Positions 30,677 to 41,113 of a stretch of DNA of 64,000 nt are shown here, piece after piece (the first letter of the stretch is position 1; each line of letters begins with the position of its first letter). The notes under the pieces were generated by a model. It was not told the DNA's origin. It saw only the letters and a list, made by a program, of their open reading frames with translations, and ran no database searches. Position numbers and translations under genes: made by a program. The stretch comes from Ehrlichia ruminantium str. Welgevonden. Its GTDB lineage: Bacteria; Pseudomonadota; Alphaproteobacteria; Rickettsiales; Anaplasmataceae. Location: assembly GCF_000026005.1 (NCBI RefSeq), contig NC_005295.2, forward strand, positions 620,001 through 684,000. The letters run 5' to 3'.

Positions 30677-31434
30677 TCATGATATACATGATATGTAAAT
30701 GAATTTACGAGTAATTATAAGTATATCTTTTATATACTCAAAATATAGTTGAATCGTTAAAAAATGTGTATTATAAAAATATAATGAAATTTTTCTGTAT
30801 TATTTAGTAGTAAGAAGTAAAAGCGTACAATTACTAAAGATTAATCAAATAAGTGAACCTACTGTATGCTATTATAGGTTTTAAAAATACCAAGTCTCAT
30901 ATCTAATATATGGTATCAAAGCTACCTATTTTTTAAAAATTGTCAAGTGTGTTTACATAAGCTTTTTTATTGTGTAAATATAATAGCATTTATGATATTT
31001 TTTTCTATTATAGAGATATTGAAATATTAACTTTCTGTTGTGTATTTATATATAATAATGAGATGCAATTAATGTGAGATTGTAACTTATGTATTAATTA
31101 TTATATATATCAGAAAGATAATGTTGATATAATAAAATATTAAAATCGAAAATAAAAAAAGCCTGAATTGTTTTTATATTAATATGAGCTGTGTTATGAA
31201 GAAATAACTAACATGTTAGGTTTTATAATATATGAAACTATTAGTATTTATGTATGGTTGATGCTAAAGTTTATTGTGATATACAAAGAAATATATGATG
31301 CTATAGTTGGTAAACCTGTATTTAAAGTTTAGTAAGATAAAAAAAACATCTGATAACTTTGATTACCAAAATGACATACATAATTTTGAATATAACAATT
31401 TGATAAGAATACAGTAGAAGTAATGAATTATAAG
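30677..31434. other. Gap with duplicated and decayed coding-like sequence
   Basis: A degenerate copy of the 3' part of the preceding ORF lies near 30738-30800. At 31254-31417 the plus strand reads protein-like in consecutive frames (MVDAKVYCDIQ, then EIYDAIVGKPVFKV, then KTSDNFDYQNDIHNFEY) with frame changes between, suggesting another relic. Neither is recognised. Confidence 0.35.
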
Positions 31435-31941
31435 TTAATAAAACTTACTATTTTTCTTGATTCTTAAATCAATAGCTTCTTCCCATATTTGTCCATTATG
31501 TAATAGCTTACTTTTATTATACATAAGCTCTTCCCTTGTTTCTGTAGCATACTCAAAATTTGGTCCTTCTACAATAGCATCTACAGGACATGCTTCTTGA
31601 CAAAATCCGCAGTATATACATTTTGTCATATCTATATCATACCTAACTGTACGTCTACTATTATCAGTATCACGTTCTTGTGCTTCAATTGTAATTGCCT
31701 GTGCTGGACATATAGCTTCACATAATTTGCATGCTATACAACGTTCTTCACCATTTTTATATGTTCGTAACGCATGTTCACCTCTAAACCTTGTACTTAA
31801 TGGGTTCTTTTCTAGTGGATAATTTAACGTAACCTTTGGTTTGAACATATAACGTAATGTTATATACATACCTTTAAAGGTAATGAATAAGCTATACGGT
31901 AAATTTATAAAACTTGCCAGTAATGATCTTTTATTAATCAT
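31435..31941 (-). CDS. nuoI: NADH-quinone oxidoreductase subunit I
   Basis: This encodes 168 residues, with two 4Fe-4S ferredoxin motifs: Cys68, 71, 74, 78 and Cys108, 111, 114, 118. NuoI carries clusters N6a and N6b in the peripheral arm of complex I and passes electrons toward quinone. Its start is nine bases after the lepB stop on the same strand, so it is probably the last gene of an erpA-like/lepB/nuoI operon. No other nuo gene is in the window, so the complex I genes are scattered in this genome. Confidence 0.97.
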   Translation of the reverse strand: MINKRSLLASFINLPYSLFITFKGMYITLRYMFKPKVTLNYPLEKNPLSTRFRGEHALRTYKNGEERCIACKLCEAICPAQAITIEAQERDTDNSRRTVRYDIDMTKCIYCGFCQEACPVDAIVEGPNFEYATETREELMYNKSKLLHNGQIWEEAIDLRIKKNSKFY

Positions 31942-31949
31942 AATATATC

Positions 31950-32666
31950 TTAATTAATTGCATGCCATACTCTATCTGATCTTAATTTAAATGGCAAAAA
32001 ACTGCCATCTTTAGATTTTGTGAATGATAATGCTATTACATGAGCTTTTCCTATTATATTTTTAAGAGGAATATACCCAACATCTGTAATAAATCGACTA
32101 TCCCTTGAATTATCTCGATTATCACCTAGTACAAAAACATGATCTTCTGGTACAGTATATACTGGTGTGTTATCAAGTGGACTATCTTGAATATCATCTA
32201 ATACCTCATGTGTATTACCATTAGGTAATGTTTCTAAGTAACGACAGATTGCTTTTCCATCATCTTCATCTATAAAATCACTAACCTTTTTATACTGCAT
32301 TTTATTTCCATTTATATAAAGAAAACCATTAATAATTTGTACTTTATCACCTGGTATACCAATTACTCTTTTTATATAATGAAGTCCTGGATCTTTAGGT
32401 GGACGAAATACAACAACATCACCAGGTTTTGGTGTTTTTGGGAAAATGCGACCTTTTATTATTGGAAGATAGAATGGAAAAGAATACCTACTGTAACCAT
32501 AACTATATTTACTAACAAATATATAATCTCCCACTAATAATGTACTTTTCATTGAACCGGAGGGTATGTGAAATGGCTCAAATAAAAAAACCCTTATTGC
32601 TAAAACAGTTAGCGTGGCAAGAATAAATGTTGAGATAAACTCACGAACAGGGAAACTTTTTTTCAA
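31950..32666 (-). CDS. lepB: Signal peptidase I
   Basis: This encodes 238 residues. An N-terminal membrane segment (about 11-29) anchors the protein; the catalytic Ser38 is in PSGSMKSTL and Lys99 in [14 protein letters not shown]; the [11 protein letters not shown] box follows near 180. It cleaves signal peptides of exported proteins at the outer face of the inner membrane, and so would process the beta-barrel precursors encoded at 43767 and 45038. The start codon is TTG at 32666, 14 bases after the stop of the upstream iron-sulfur gene; no ATG fits before the catalytic Ser. Confidence 0.96.
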   Translation of the reverse strand: MKKSFPVREFISTFILATLTVLAIRVFLFEPFHIPSGSMKSTLLVGDYIFVSKYSYGYSRYSFPFYLPIIKGRIFPKTPKPGDVVVFRPPKDPGLHYIKRVIGIPGDKVQIINGFLYINGNKMQYKKVSDFIDEDDGKAICRYLETLPNGNTHEVLDDIQDSPLDNTPVYTVPEDHVFVLGDNRDNSRDSRFITDVGYIPLKNIIGKAHVIALSFTKSKDGSFLPFKLRSDRVWHAIN

Positions 32667-32680
32667 GGTTATACCATGAA

Positions 32681-33142
32681 CTATATAGAAAAACTATTAC
32701 CGCATCCGCACTTAGATTTTGCACTTGGATTATTGATGACAAATCGAGATCCATTTATATCTTCTATGTAATCTATTACAGAATGTTTTAAGAGATTATT
32801 GGATGCACGATCTACTAATAATAAAGGTTTACCTGTTTCTTCGTCGAAAACACTAAACTTTGCTTCACTATCTTCTTCTAGCTCATCATCATCAAGAAAA
32901 TCATAATCTTCTTCTTCATCAAGAAAATCATCATCATCTTCTTCTTCATCATCTTCTTCACTATCAGCAAGTAAAGTATTAATATTGCCCATATTGAAGT
33001 TGTACTTAAATCCTGAACAACCACCACCTGAAACTGACAAACATAATAAAGAATCTGTATCTTTTTCTTGATCTATTAAACATTTAATTTTATTAACAGC
33101 ATTTTCTGTAAGTGTTAAATCTGCATTTTTTAAGTTTGACAT
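32681..33142 (-). CDS. A-type iron-sulfur carrier (ErpA/IscA-like) with acidic insertion
   Basis: This encodes 153 residues against about 105-115 in the family. The HesB/IscA fold is clear: an N-terminal LTLTENAVNKIK helix, SVSGGGCSGFKY with the first ligand Cys, and a C-terminal CGCG with the other two. Between the Cys loop and the following VDRASNNLL strand lie about 40 extra residues, of which more than half are Asp or Glu (roughly residues 60-100). A-type carriers pass Fe-S clusters to apoproteins; nuoI two genes downstream is a plausible client. Which A-type subgroup it belongs to cannot be told from sight. It is divergent from dgt, 53 bases away. Confidence 0.9.
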   Translation of the reverse strand: MSNLKNADLTLTENAVNKIKCLIDQEKDTDSLLCLSVSGGGCSGFKYNFNMGNINTLLADSEEDDEEEDDDDFLDEEEDYDFLDDDELEEDSEAKFSVFDEETGKPLLLVDRASNNLLKHSVIDYIEDINGSRFVINNPSAKSKCGCGNSFSI

Positions 33143-33195
33143 GTGTGCAATACCTAATTAAAAATTAACCCATGAATATATCATAATTTTTATCT

Positions 33196-34407
33196 GTGTC
33201 AAATTATAAACTTATGTTGGATTTAGTAAAATATGCTTGTGACCCTTTAGAAACAAGAGGGAGGGTATTTCCTGAAAGTGAAGATCCATATCGCAGTTGT
33301 TACCAAAGAGATCGTGATCGTATAATATATTCTGGTGCATTTCGTAAGTTACAGTATAAAACTCAAGTATTTATTAATTATGAAAATGATTATTATAGAA
33401 CACGATTAACTCATAGTTTAGAAGTTGCTCAAATTGCTAGGTCATTGAGCAGAAGGTTATGTGTGAATGAGGATCTGACTGAAGCTATATCTTTAGCTCA
33501 TGATCTGGGTCATCCTCCGTTTGGGCACGCTGGGGAGGAAGCGTTAAATGAAATGACTCAGCATTACTTAGGGTTTGATCATAATGTTCAAGCTTTGAGA
33601 ATATTAACATTCTTGGAGAAAAGATATCTTAAGTTTGATGGTATTAATCTTACTTGGGAGTCCTTAGAGGGAATTGCTAAACATAATGGACCCATTACTG
33701 GAAAGCATTGTGTAAACCCAATTAAAAGAGTTCATAAGTTTATATTAGACTATGATAGGGATTATAAATTGGATCTTGATAATTTTTCTAGTGCTGAAGC
33801 TCAAATTGCAGCTATTTCTGATGATATTGCTTATAACATGCATGATATTGATGATGGCATAAGAGCAAAGATTTTAGTAGTAGATGAATTATTAGAGTTA
33901 CCTTTAATAGGAAGGATTTTAAAAAAGATTATAGATGAAAATACTAATTATGATATATCTGATAATAAGGTTATCCATGAATTTTTAAGAAAGACTGTAG
34001 ATACTATGATAGAAGATGTAGTATATCAAGTTAAAAGTAATGTAAGAGAGTATAATATATATTCACAAAGTGATATTAGAAACCTGGGAAAGGTATTTGT
34101 AACGTTTTCTGCAGAAATGATGCAATATCATGCAAGTATAAAAAATTTTTTGAGATCTAAGCTATATAATTATTATAAAGTAAAAAGGGTGAAAAATAAA
34201 GTAAAGCGTATAATTAAGGAATTATTTAAAGCATTTTATGAGGATCCCCAGATATTACCTCCTGATTGGAGTATAAAAGCTATGAATACAGATTTACTTG
34301 GTAAATCAATTGTAGTATGTGATTTCATTTCTGGTATGACAGACCGTTTTGCTATTCAAGAGCATAGAAGGATATTTGATACAAAGTATGAGATGCAATT
34401 ATTCTAG
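33196..34407 (+). CDS. dgt: dGTP triphosphohydrolase-like HD-domain protein
   Basis: This encodes 403 residues, typical of the short Dgt group. The HD metal site is visible: His in TRLTHSLEVAQ, then AHDLGHPPFGHAGE, and a later Asp in ISDDIAYNMHDIDD. The family hydrolyses dNTPs to the nucleoside and triphosphate, controlling dNTP pools. The start is a GTG at 33196 without a visible ribosome binding site; the Met at residue 7 is an alternative. It is transcribed divergently from the iron-sulfur carrier. Confidence 0.93.
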   Translation: MSNYKLMLDLVKYACDPLETRGRVFPESEDPYRSCYQRDRDRIIYSGAFRKLQYKTQVFINYENDYYRTRLTHSLEVAQIARSLSRRLCVNEDLTEAISLAHDLGHPPFGHAGEEALNEMTQHYLGFDHNVQALRILTFLEKRYLKFDGINLTWESLEGIAKHNGPITGKHCVNPIKRVHKFILDYDRDYKLDLDNFSSAEAQIAAISDDIAYNMHDIDDGIRAKILVVDELLELPLIGRILKKIIDENTNYDISDNKVIHEFLRKTVDTMIEDVVYQVKSNVREYNIYSQSDIRNLGKVFVTFSAEMMQYHASIKNFLRSKLYNYYKVKRVKNKVKRIIKELFKAFYEDPQILPPDWSIKAMNTDLLGKSIVVCDFISGMTDRFAIQEHRRIFDTKYEMQLF

Positions 34408-34667
34408 AAACATATGTGGTTAGTTACTGTGGTATATACCATAATTTTAATATATTAATCTAACCTTCAATCTTTTTTTAATTAGATAGTGTTATTCTTA
34501 TTTATAACTGTAGTTTAGCTAATTTTTGTATGACTTTAGTGGGTTATAGTTATTTATTAACTGTGTTAATAAATTAATATTAGATTTTATATTCTTAATA
34601 ACTTAATTATCAAAATATTAATAATTTATATTTAAATTTATTGATTAAAATATAACAGGAAACTTTT

Positions 34668-37600
34668 ATGGCAGATCCAAAAAATACTACTCAAGAAGGA
34701 GAGAATAAAAATCCTAGTGCTGCAGTAAACCCTATACCTACTGTTTCACAAGAAGTAGAACATGAATTAGAAAATGTAAATGAAGAGTTAGCTCAAGCTC
34801 CTGCTGTTGATCCTCAAGCTCAAGCTCCTGTTGTTGGTCCTCAAGCTCAAGCTCCTGCTGTTGATCCTCAAGCTCAAGCTCCTGTTCTTGATCCTCAAGC
34901 TCAAGCTCCTGTTGTTGATCCTCAAGCTCAAGCTCCTGCTGTTGGTCCTCAAGTTCAAGCTCCTGCTGTTGATCCTCAAGCTCAAGCTCCTGCTGTTGAT
35001 CCTCAAGCTCAAGCCCCTACTCCTGATGTAGAGCATATGGAAGCACCTGGTGGAGCTATTTATGCAGTAAGTGAAGGTTATCATCCACACTCTAAAGAAG
35101 AAATTGAAGCAGCAATTACAGCAGCAGATGCTGCTCCTGAGATTCCATTAAAGGACGAGTCAATTAGACAAGAGGTAAGAAAATCACAAAGTGCTCCTAA
35201 TCTTTCATCAATGGAAAAGCCAGTTACAGAAGGAATGAGAAGAGTAAATACTATTCCTAAAGTTTCATCAATGCAAGAAACAATAGATGATGCTCCAGAT
35301 TATGCTGAAATCGATGAGTCTGATCTAGAGAGCGATCCAGGTCTGGTTTTCAAAATTGATGATCTTTTACCTCGTGATGGGGTGGGTGAAGAAGGTATAG
35401 CTCCTCCGTTGCCTAATAGGAGACCTCCTGTTTCTCCAGAAGGGGGTCATTTATATGAATATGTTGATGGATCGCAGCTCAAAGTTGATACTGAAGGTAC
35501 GCCTCCTCCATTGCCTAATAGGAGACCTCCTGTTTCTCCAGAAGTTGGTCATTTATATGAAGATCCTAATGAGTTTGATGTAAGTCGTGAGAGTTTATAT
35601 ACTCTTGCACAGGCAGAAGGTCAGGTACCTGGTGATGAAGGTACGCCTCCTCCGTTGCCTAGTAGGAGACCTCCTGTTTCTCCAGGGGCTGGTCATTTAT
35701 ATGAAGATCCTGATGGGTTTGATGTGGGTCGTGAGGGTGAATATACTCTTGCACAAGCAGAAGGTCAGATATCTGATGTTGAAGGTACACCTCCTCCGTT
35801 GCCTAGTAGGAGACCTCCTGTTTCTCCAGGGGCTGGTCATTTATATGAAGATCCTGATGAGTTTGGTGTAGGTGGTGAGGATGTATATACTCTTGCACAA
35901 GCAGAAGGTCAGGTACCTGATGCTGAAGATACACCTCCTCCGTTGCCTGGTAGGAGACCTCCTGTTGCTCCAGGAGAGGATAATTTATATGAAGATCCTG
36001 ATGAGTTTGATGTAGGTACTGAGGATGTATATACTTTTGCACAAGCAGCAGATCAAGAACTTGGTAGAGTTGATAGTGTAAGTTGGTCATCACTGAGAGA
36101 TGACTACCTTAACAATAATGAGTTAAATGAAGAGCTATTACTACGTGAAGGACCTGTTCGTGAGATATGTGATATGATAGTTCAATCTCATGGAAATTTA
36201 TCTCAACGTAGTGTTAACAAAATTGTGGGTATGTTACAAAATGGTGGAGAAGCTATCTCAGAACAAATTAATGAACCATTAAAAGTTACACATCCTGATG
36301 GTAATAGAGATTGGCCAGAGCGTGTTATGCCTTTATTGCATGCTGCGTGTTTATATAATGTTAACCCGGAAGTAGTGAAAGCTATAGCAAATGCAGGGGG
36401 AAATTTTGGTTTAGGAGATGCTAGTAATAAGCTACCATTACATCATGCTGCAAGATATGGTTCTCCTAGTTTAATAGATCTCTGTTTAAAAAACACAAAT
36501 CCTAGTCAGATGAATGTTAAAGATATATATGGTGATGCTCCTATAATATGTCTCTCTCATAATCCTAAGTGTTCTAAAGAAAATATAGATGAAGCTATGA
36601 GATCTGGTGCAGATTTAGGTACATGTGATGCTGATGGAAGATTGCCTTTTCATCATATAGCACATACTAATACACCTTCTATTATTAATCACGCATTGCG
36701 GCGTATGGAAGGTAGTCCTATGCTTCGCAATAGAATTTCTGATCAAGATCTTTCAGGGAATAATGTGGCCCATTTTGCAGCTAGTAACGGCAATATCTCT
36801 GAAAAGTTTATTAAGGTATTGAAGAATTTAGGAATTGATATTCATGGTCAAAATATTTCAGGTAGAACTCCACTATCTTATGCTGTATGTACTGGAAGTC
36901 AGAAAGTAGTATCAGAACTTCTTTCATCATCTGGCTCTAAGGTAAATACACCTGATGTTGATGGTTGTACTCCTTTACATCATGCTGTAAAGACTAACAG
37001 GCTAAAATCTGTAAAACAAATTATGGAACATCCTTCTGTTAATCCTGCAGCTGTTGATAATCGTGGATGTACTGCGGTTCATCATGCTGTTATTCGTGGT
37101 TTAGAGTCTGTATTAAAAGAGTTGTCCTCTGATCGTGGAAAATCTAGAGATGTTAGAGAAGGGATTAGAACATCATTGCTATCAAAAGATGCGCTAGGTA
37201 ATACACCACTCCATATTGCTTGTGCTCCAGAATGTGTTGCTACAATACCTAGATTATTGAAAGCTATTGAAAAGTATTACGGTAAAGATGGTGTTATGCA
37301 TGCTCTTCAAGAGTCAAATAATGGTAAAGATAGGTTAGATCTAGAAGGTTTAAAATCAGATAGTGTATTGACTAGGCCGCTTGCTAAAATATTATCTACT
37401 ATTACAAATAGAGATATACCTTTATCTCCATTACATAAGGCTATACAAGAATCTAATATAACTGCTGTTGAGAAAATTATTGCTGCTACGTCACCTGATA
37501 TATTAAAGCAAAAAACTCCTCAAGGATTAAACAGTGTTCAGCTTGCTGCTATGTATGCTAATCCAGCAATGGTTAAATACATTGCTAAAAGATCATCAGC

Positions 37601-39692
37601 AGCAGATATTAATGACCCAGGTAATGCAGTTCCTCCATTAAATTTAGCACTTTTATATGGTTCTCCAGAACATGCTAAGGCACTACTTGCTAATAAGTCT
37701 GTAGATTGTACTCAACCTATGGGGGATGATCAGAATACTATATTACATGCTGCTGCTTTTCGTGGTGATGTATCTCTTTTGAAAGAAGTACTAAAACATC
37801 CAGGTGTTGATGTTAATGCTGTAAATGCTCAAGGTAAAACTGCTTTACATATTGCAGTAGAACGTGGGGATTTAACAGCAGTTGATAAACTATGTAGGGT
37901 AAAAAAGTGTAATGTCAATGTTCAAGATGAAAATGGTCATACTCCACTATCTATGGCAATAAGTAGAGATGTTAGTGAAAAACTTGGCATGGCAATAATA
38001 AAATTATTGCTGAAGACAGGTGCTGATGTAACTTTAGATGCAGATTATGCGATAGGGGAGGCGGTAGGTACTAGATCTCATGATATTTTAAGTATGTTAA
38101 TTGATTCTGGAGCAAAGGTATCTTCTACTAATCAAGCACCACTTGAATGTGCTGTAACACGTGGAGACAGAAGTTCTATTGATAAAGTAGTAAGAGGTGG
38201 TGGTAATGTTAATCATATAGTAAATAATCCAAATGATGAAGATCATGGCTTAAATTTATTAATGCTTGCTATAAAAAATGAAAAATTAGAATCGGTAAAG
38301 TCATTAATCAAAAATAAATGTGATGTTAGCAAATATAATGGTGATAATACCTTTACAGCATTGCATATGCTTCCTTTTGTAGAAAATCAGGAATTTGCTG
38401 TTAGTGTAGCTAAGGAAATTTTAACCTCAGGAAGTAAGAAGAACCAAGATATTTTGTCAAAACAAGATGTTAATGGTAATACACCTTTACATTTAATGAT
38501 TAGCTCAGGTAGATCAGATCTATGTAATACAGTAATGAAGAGGGTAAGTAACCAAGATCTTACTAAAGTATCTGGTATACAAAATAGTGAAGGAAATAAT
38601 TTATTACATGTTGCTGTTGAGCAAGGTAATGCTGATATATTAAGTGATATATTACAACTTACTAATAAATCAAGTCGTTCCAATGTGGTAAATGCTAAAA
38701 ATGGAGAAGGAAATACTCCATTGCATGTTGCTGCAAAGGAAAACAAGTATGATATCCTAAAAGTTATGCTTAAGTCTTTACCTAATAAATCATCGGTAAG
38801 TAATGCATTTAATGTACAAGATTCCCAAGGACAGAATTTGCTACACATTGCTGCGGAACGTGGTGATAGTAGGCTTTTTGCACGTGGATTACGTAGTATG
38901 GATTCGGGAAGTTTAACAAAAGCATTAAATGCTCGTGATAGTAATGGTAATACACCAGTACATCTTGCGTTAGCTGCAGGTATTAAAGAAGTAAAAAGTG
39001 TAATAGGTTTATGCAATCAAGAGACGTTGTTAGTTCCTAATAATGAAGGTAAACTTCCATCACAGTGTATAGAGGAAGGTAGCATATTTGCAAGTACTAG
39101 GGGATTTGTAACATCAAGAGTTTCAATACAGCAAAAACTAATGAAAGCTGAACAAAAAGCATTCATACGAGGACCAGAGTCTAGTACTCCTTTAGTAAGT
39201 GAATCTTCTTCAATATCTTCATCTAGTAGTAGTATTGACTTTCCACAAGAAATGGGGATATCTCAGGAAGTACGTGGAAGGAGATTTAGATTTATTAGTG
39301 ATTCATCAGATAAAAGTACTACAGAAGTACCTGAACCACCATTAAGGACGCAACCGCAAGAATATAGTATAAATGTATTTGATGACTCTGTGCAAAGAAC
39401 AAGACAATTCGATACTGATCCAGGGACATTATCTTCTAGTAGTTCAGTAAGGCCTAAATCTCTTTGTTCATCATTTCGTCCAGAATCTTCAGATTTAGAA
39501 TCTCAGTCAACAAGTTCTTTAGAATTTGATAGAATGTTAAGTGGTGATCCAAATTTACAAGGGGAAATAGCACAAATTGCTGAAGGAATGTCTGATGTTG
39601 TACAGTCTCAATCTGATGTGGAAAATGAGAGAGTATCTCCTGCTTCAAGTCAAGGTACTTTACAGAAAAAAAGTTCTTGCATGGAGAAGTAA
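34668..39692 (+). CDS. Large ankyrin-repeat protein, Ank200 type
   Basis: This encodes 1674 residues. AGGAA at 34656-34660 precedes the ATG. Residues 42-117 are a nine-residue repeat (AQAPAVDPQ). Residues 240-467 hold five modules, each with PPLPNRRPPV (an SH3-ligand-like proline motif) followed by HLYEDP and often a second VYTLAQAEGQ tyrosine. About 15-20 ankyrin repeats fill roughly residues 550-1480 (LHHAARYG, LHIAVERGD, LHVAAKEN blocks), and the last 190 residues are Ser-rich. There is no signal peptide or membrane segment. Ank200 of Ehrlichia chaffeensis is a type I-secreted effector that enters the host nucleus; its relative AnkA in Anaplasma is tyrosine-phosphorylated. The same roles here are inference. 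Confidence 0.95.
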   Translation: MADPKNTTQEGENKNPSAAVNPIPTVSQEVEHELENVNEELAQAPAVDPQAQAPVVGPQAQAPAVDPQAQAPVLDPQAQAPVVDPQAQAPAVGPQVQAPAVDPQAQAPAVDPQAQAPTPDVEHMEAPGGAIYAVSEGYHPHSKEEIEAAITAADAAPEIPLKDESIRQEVRKSQSAPNLSSMEKPVTEGMRRVNTIPKVSSMQETIDDAPDYAEIDESDLESDPGLVFKIDDLLPRDGVGEEGIAPPLPNRRPPVSPEGGHLYEYVDGSQLKVDTEGTPPPLPNRRPPVSPEVGHLYEDPNEFDVSRESLYTLAQAEGQVPGDEGTPPPLPSRRPPVSPGAGHLYEDPDGFDVGREGEYTLAQAEGQISDVEGTPPPLPSRRPPVSPGAGHLYEDPDEFGVGGEDVYTLAQAEGQVPDAEDTPPPLPGRRPPVAPGEDNLYEDPDEFDVGTEDVYTFAQAADQELGRVDSVSWSSLRDDYLNNNELNEELLLREGPVREICDMIVQSHGNLSQRSVNKIVGMLQNGGEAISEQINEPLKVTHPDGNRDWPERVMPLLHAACLYNVNPEVVKAIANAGGNFGLGDASNKLPLHHAARYGSPSLIDLCLKNTNPSQMNVKDIYGDAPIICLSHNPKCSKENIDEAMRSGADLGTCDADGRLPFHHIAHTNTPSIINHALRRMEGSPMLRNRISDQDLSGNNVAHFAASNGNISEKFIKVLKNLGIDIHGQNISGRTPLSYAVCTGSQKVVSELLSSSGSKVNTPDVDGCTPLHHAVKTNRLKSVKQIMEHPSVNPAAVDNRGCTAVHHAVIRGLESVLKELSSDRGKSRDVREGIRTSLLSKDALGNTPLHIACAPECVATIPRLLKAIEKYYGKDGVMHALQESNNGKDRLDLEGLKSDSVLTRPLAKILSTITNRDIPLSPLHKAIQESNITAVEKIIAATSPDILKQKTPQGLNSVQLAAMYANPAMVKYIAKRSSAADINDPGNAVPPLNLALLYGSPEHAKALLANKSVDCTQPMGDDQNTILHAAAFRGDVSLLKEVLKHPGVDVNAVNAQGKTALHIAVERGDLTAVDKLCRVKKCNVNVQDENGHTPLSMAISRDVSEKLGMAIIKLLLKTGADVTLDADYAIGEAVGTRSHDILSMLIDSGAKVSSTNQAPLECAVTRGDRSSIDKVVRGGGNVNHIVNNPNDEDHGLNLLMLAIKNEKLESVKSLIKNKCDVSKYNGDNTFTALHMLPFVENQEFAVSVAKEILTSGSKKNQDILSKQDVNGNTPLHLMISSGRSDLCNTVMKRVSNQDLTKVSGIQNSEGNNLLHVAVEQGNADILSDILQLTNKSSRSNVVNAKNGEGNTPLHVAAKENKYDILKVMLKSLPNKSSVSNAFNVQDSQGQNLLHIAAERGDSRLFARGLRSMDSGSLTKALNARDSNGNTPVHLALAAGIKEVKSVIGLCNQETLLVPNNEGKLPSQCIEEGSIFASTRGFVTSRVSIQQKLMKAEQKAFIRGPESSTPLVSESSSISSSSSSIDFPQEMGISQEVRGRRFRFISDSSDKSTTEVPEPPLRTQPQEYSINVFDDSVQRTRQFDTDPGTLSSSSSVRPKSLCSSFRPESSDLESQSTSSLEFDRMLSGDPNLQGEIAQIAEGMSDVVQSQSDVENERVSPASSQGTLQKKSSCMEK
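34791..35018 (+). repeat. 27-bp in-frame tandem repeat, eight units plus a partial
   Basis: The unit is GCTCAAGCTCCT followed by variable GTT or GCT codons and GATCCTCAA. It gives the nine-residue AQAPxVDPQ repeat. Stop-free frames on the other strand here (Ser-Leu-Ser-Leu-Arg runs) are by-products. Confidence 0.95.
35391..36068 (+). repeat. 144-bp in-frame tandem repeat encoding Pro-rich/Tyr modules
   Basis: Full units start at 35493, 35637, 35781 and 35925, exactly 144 bases apart. A shortened first unit starts at 35391 and is 102 bases long. Each encodes PPPLPxRRPPVxP, then a LYEDP motif; three also carry a further VYT, LYT or EYT tyrosine. Confidence 0.95.
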
Positions 39693-39730
39693 TTTAATAT
39701 ATAAGTTATCTGCGACTTAAATATTTTATA

Positions 39731-39805
<75 letters not shown>

Positions 39806-41113
39806 CTTTCTTTGCTGTATTTTTACTATAGTTTTTTTGTCTATATTGTTAGTAACCTGCATATAATTGCTGTCCTTATGTTAGTATTGATCTTTAATTA
39901 AAGTTTATATAAGGCTCTTATTTTTGTTAATGTGTTGTATTACAATATCGCAAAGTACTTTTCTTTTTGTTTATATAATAATTTTTATTTTGTACACACA
40001 TGGACGAGAAAAAATATCATTTATCACAATCTTTCCAGTGATTAATTTTAGAGAACAATTTTTCTTGTCATTACATATATCACTAAATAACATCTTGTGT
40101 GATGTTTCATTTATAACTTTACCTATATAAGTGTACAAAAGTATTTTGTTAATTTTCTTGTAATTTTTGGATAAAATAGTTCATATCCTGTTGTTATTTT
40201 ATTATTTGTATTTTTACTATTTATGGTAAATACTTTATTTATTACTTGATTGTTCATTGATGATCTAATACATACTAAAAAGTATAGCAATACTTTCTTC
40301 ATTACTTAAGATGTATATATTTGTTGTTTTATATAAGTTTACGAAAGTATTAGTTTATTTTGTTTTTTTGTATTTATATTAGAGAACATGTTGTGTATGC
40401 ATGTAATGTTTATATTAGAAGTTTTACAACTATATTAAAAATATAGGTTAGTCTTTTTCTGATTTATGTAATTATTAAAAAAGTATTTGCACAATCTTAT
40501 AATGACTTACGTTTTCTTTCTATATAAAGCCACTGTTTTTACTAATATATTGAATTTTTTACATTATAGTACTTTTATCACATCTGATTAACCTAGGTTA
40601 TATCTACATAATTTTTGCAAATTCCATGCATTTGTTCTTAATCAATAATCATACCACTGGTTTACTTAAAGACACTTTCAAGAGTTAAATAATGAATCAT
40701 TTTCCAGTATACAGATAATAGAATAATAATGTGAAGTAATAACATTAAAATGTTAACTTAAGGGTTTTAGTTATTTATAGTTGTTTACTGATTGAAAAAA
40801 CCATTTTATATAAGTATTATTTAGATTGTATACTTATAACTTATCAAACTAGAAGTATAATCTAAAAATGTATATAAATACATGAATGAATTATTAGTTC
40901 ATGCTCTTTCAACTAGAAAAATACTTGTGGTTTTGTATAGATGATAAGTGTGTGATTTTTTTAATCCTATCCAGTACTTTATAATGTTAGTTAAATAATT
41001 TTAATGTTTAAAAATGGTATGTTTTATATAAAAATCATAAAGTTTATTACTTGTAAGATTTTGTATATTTCTTATATTTCCTTAAGTGTTATTATTTGAT
41101 GATGGAGCTTGTT
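39806..41113. other. Long gap with possible minus-strand relic
   Basis: At about 39975-40262 the minus strand is open in two overlapping frames that read protein-like (MNNQVINKVFTIN, then KVINETSHKMLFSDIC and LITGKIVINDIF), compatible with one frameshifted old gene. It is unrecognised. The plus-strand 68-codon frame over it has no support. The rest is plain. Confidence 0.35.

Noticed and set aside
34788-36093. Leu-Lys-Leu-Leu and Ser-Leu-Arg frames overlapping the ankyrin gene repeats
   Set aside because: By-products of 27-bp and 144-bp in-frame repeats; no independent evidence.
38387-39016. 209-codon antisense frame inside the ankyrin gene
   Set aside because: Composition mirrors the sense ankyrin repeats and there is no ribosome binding site or recognisable content.
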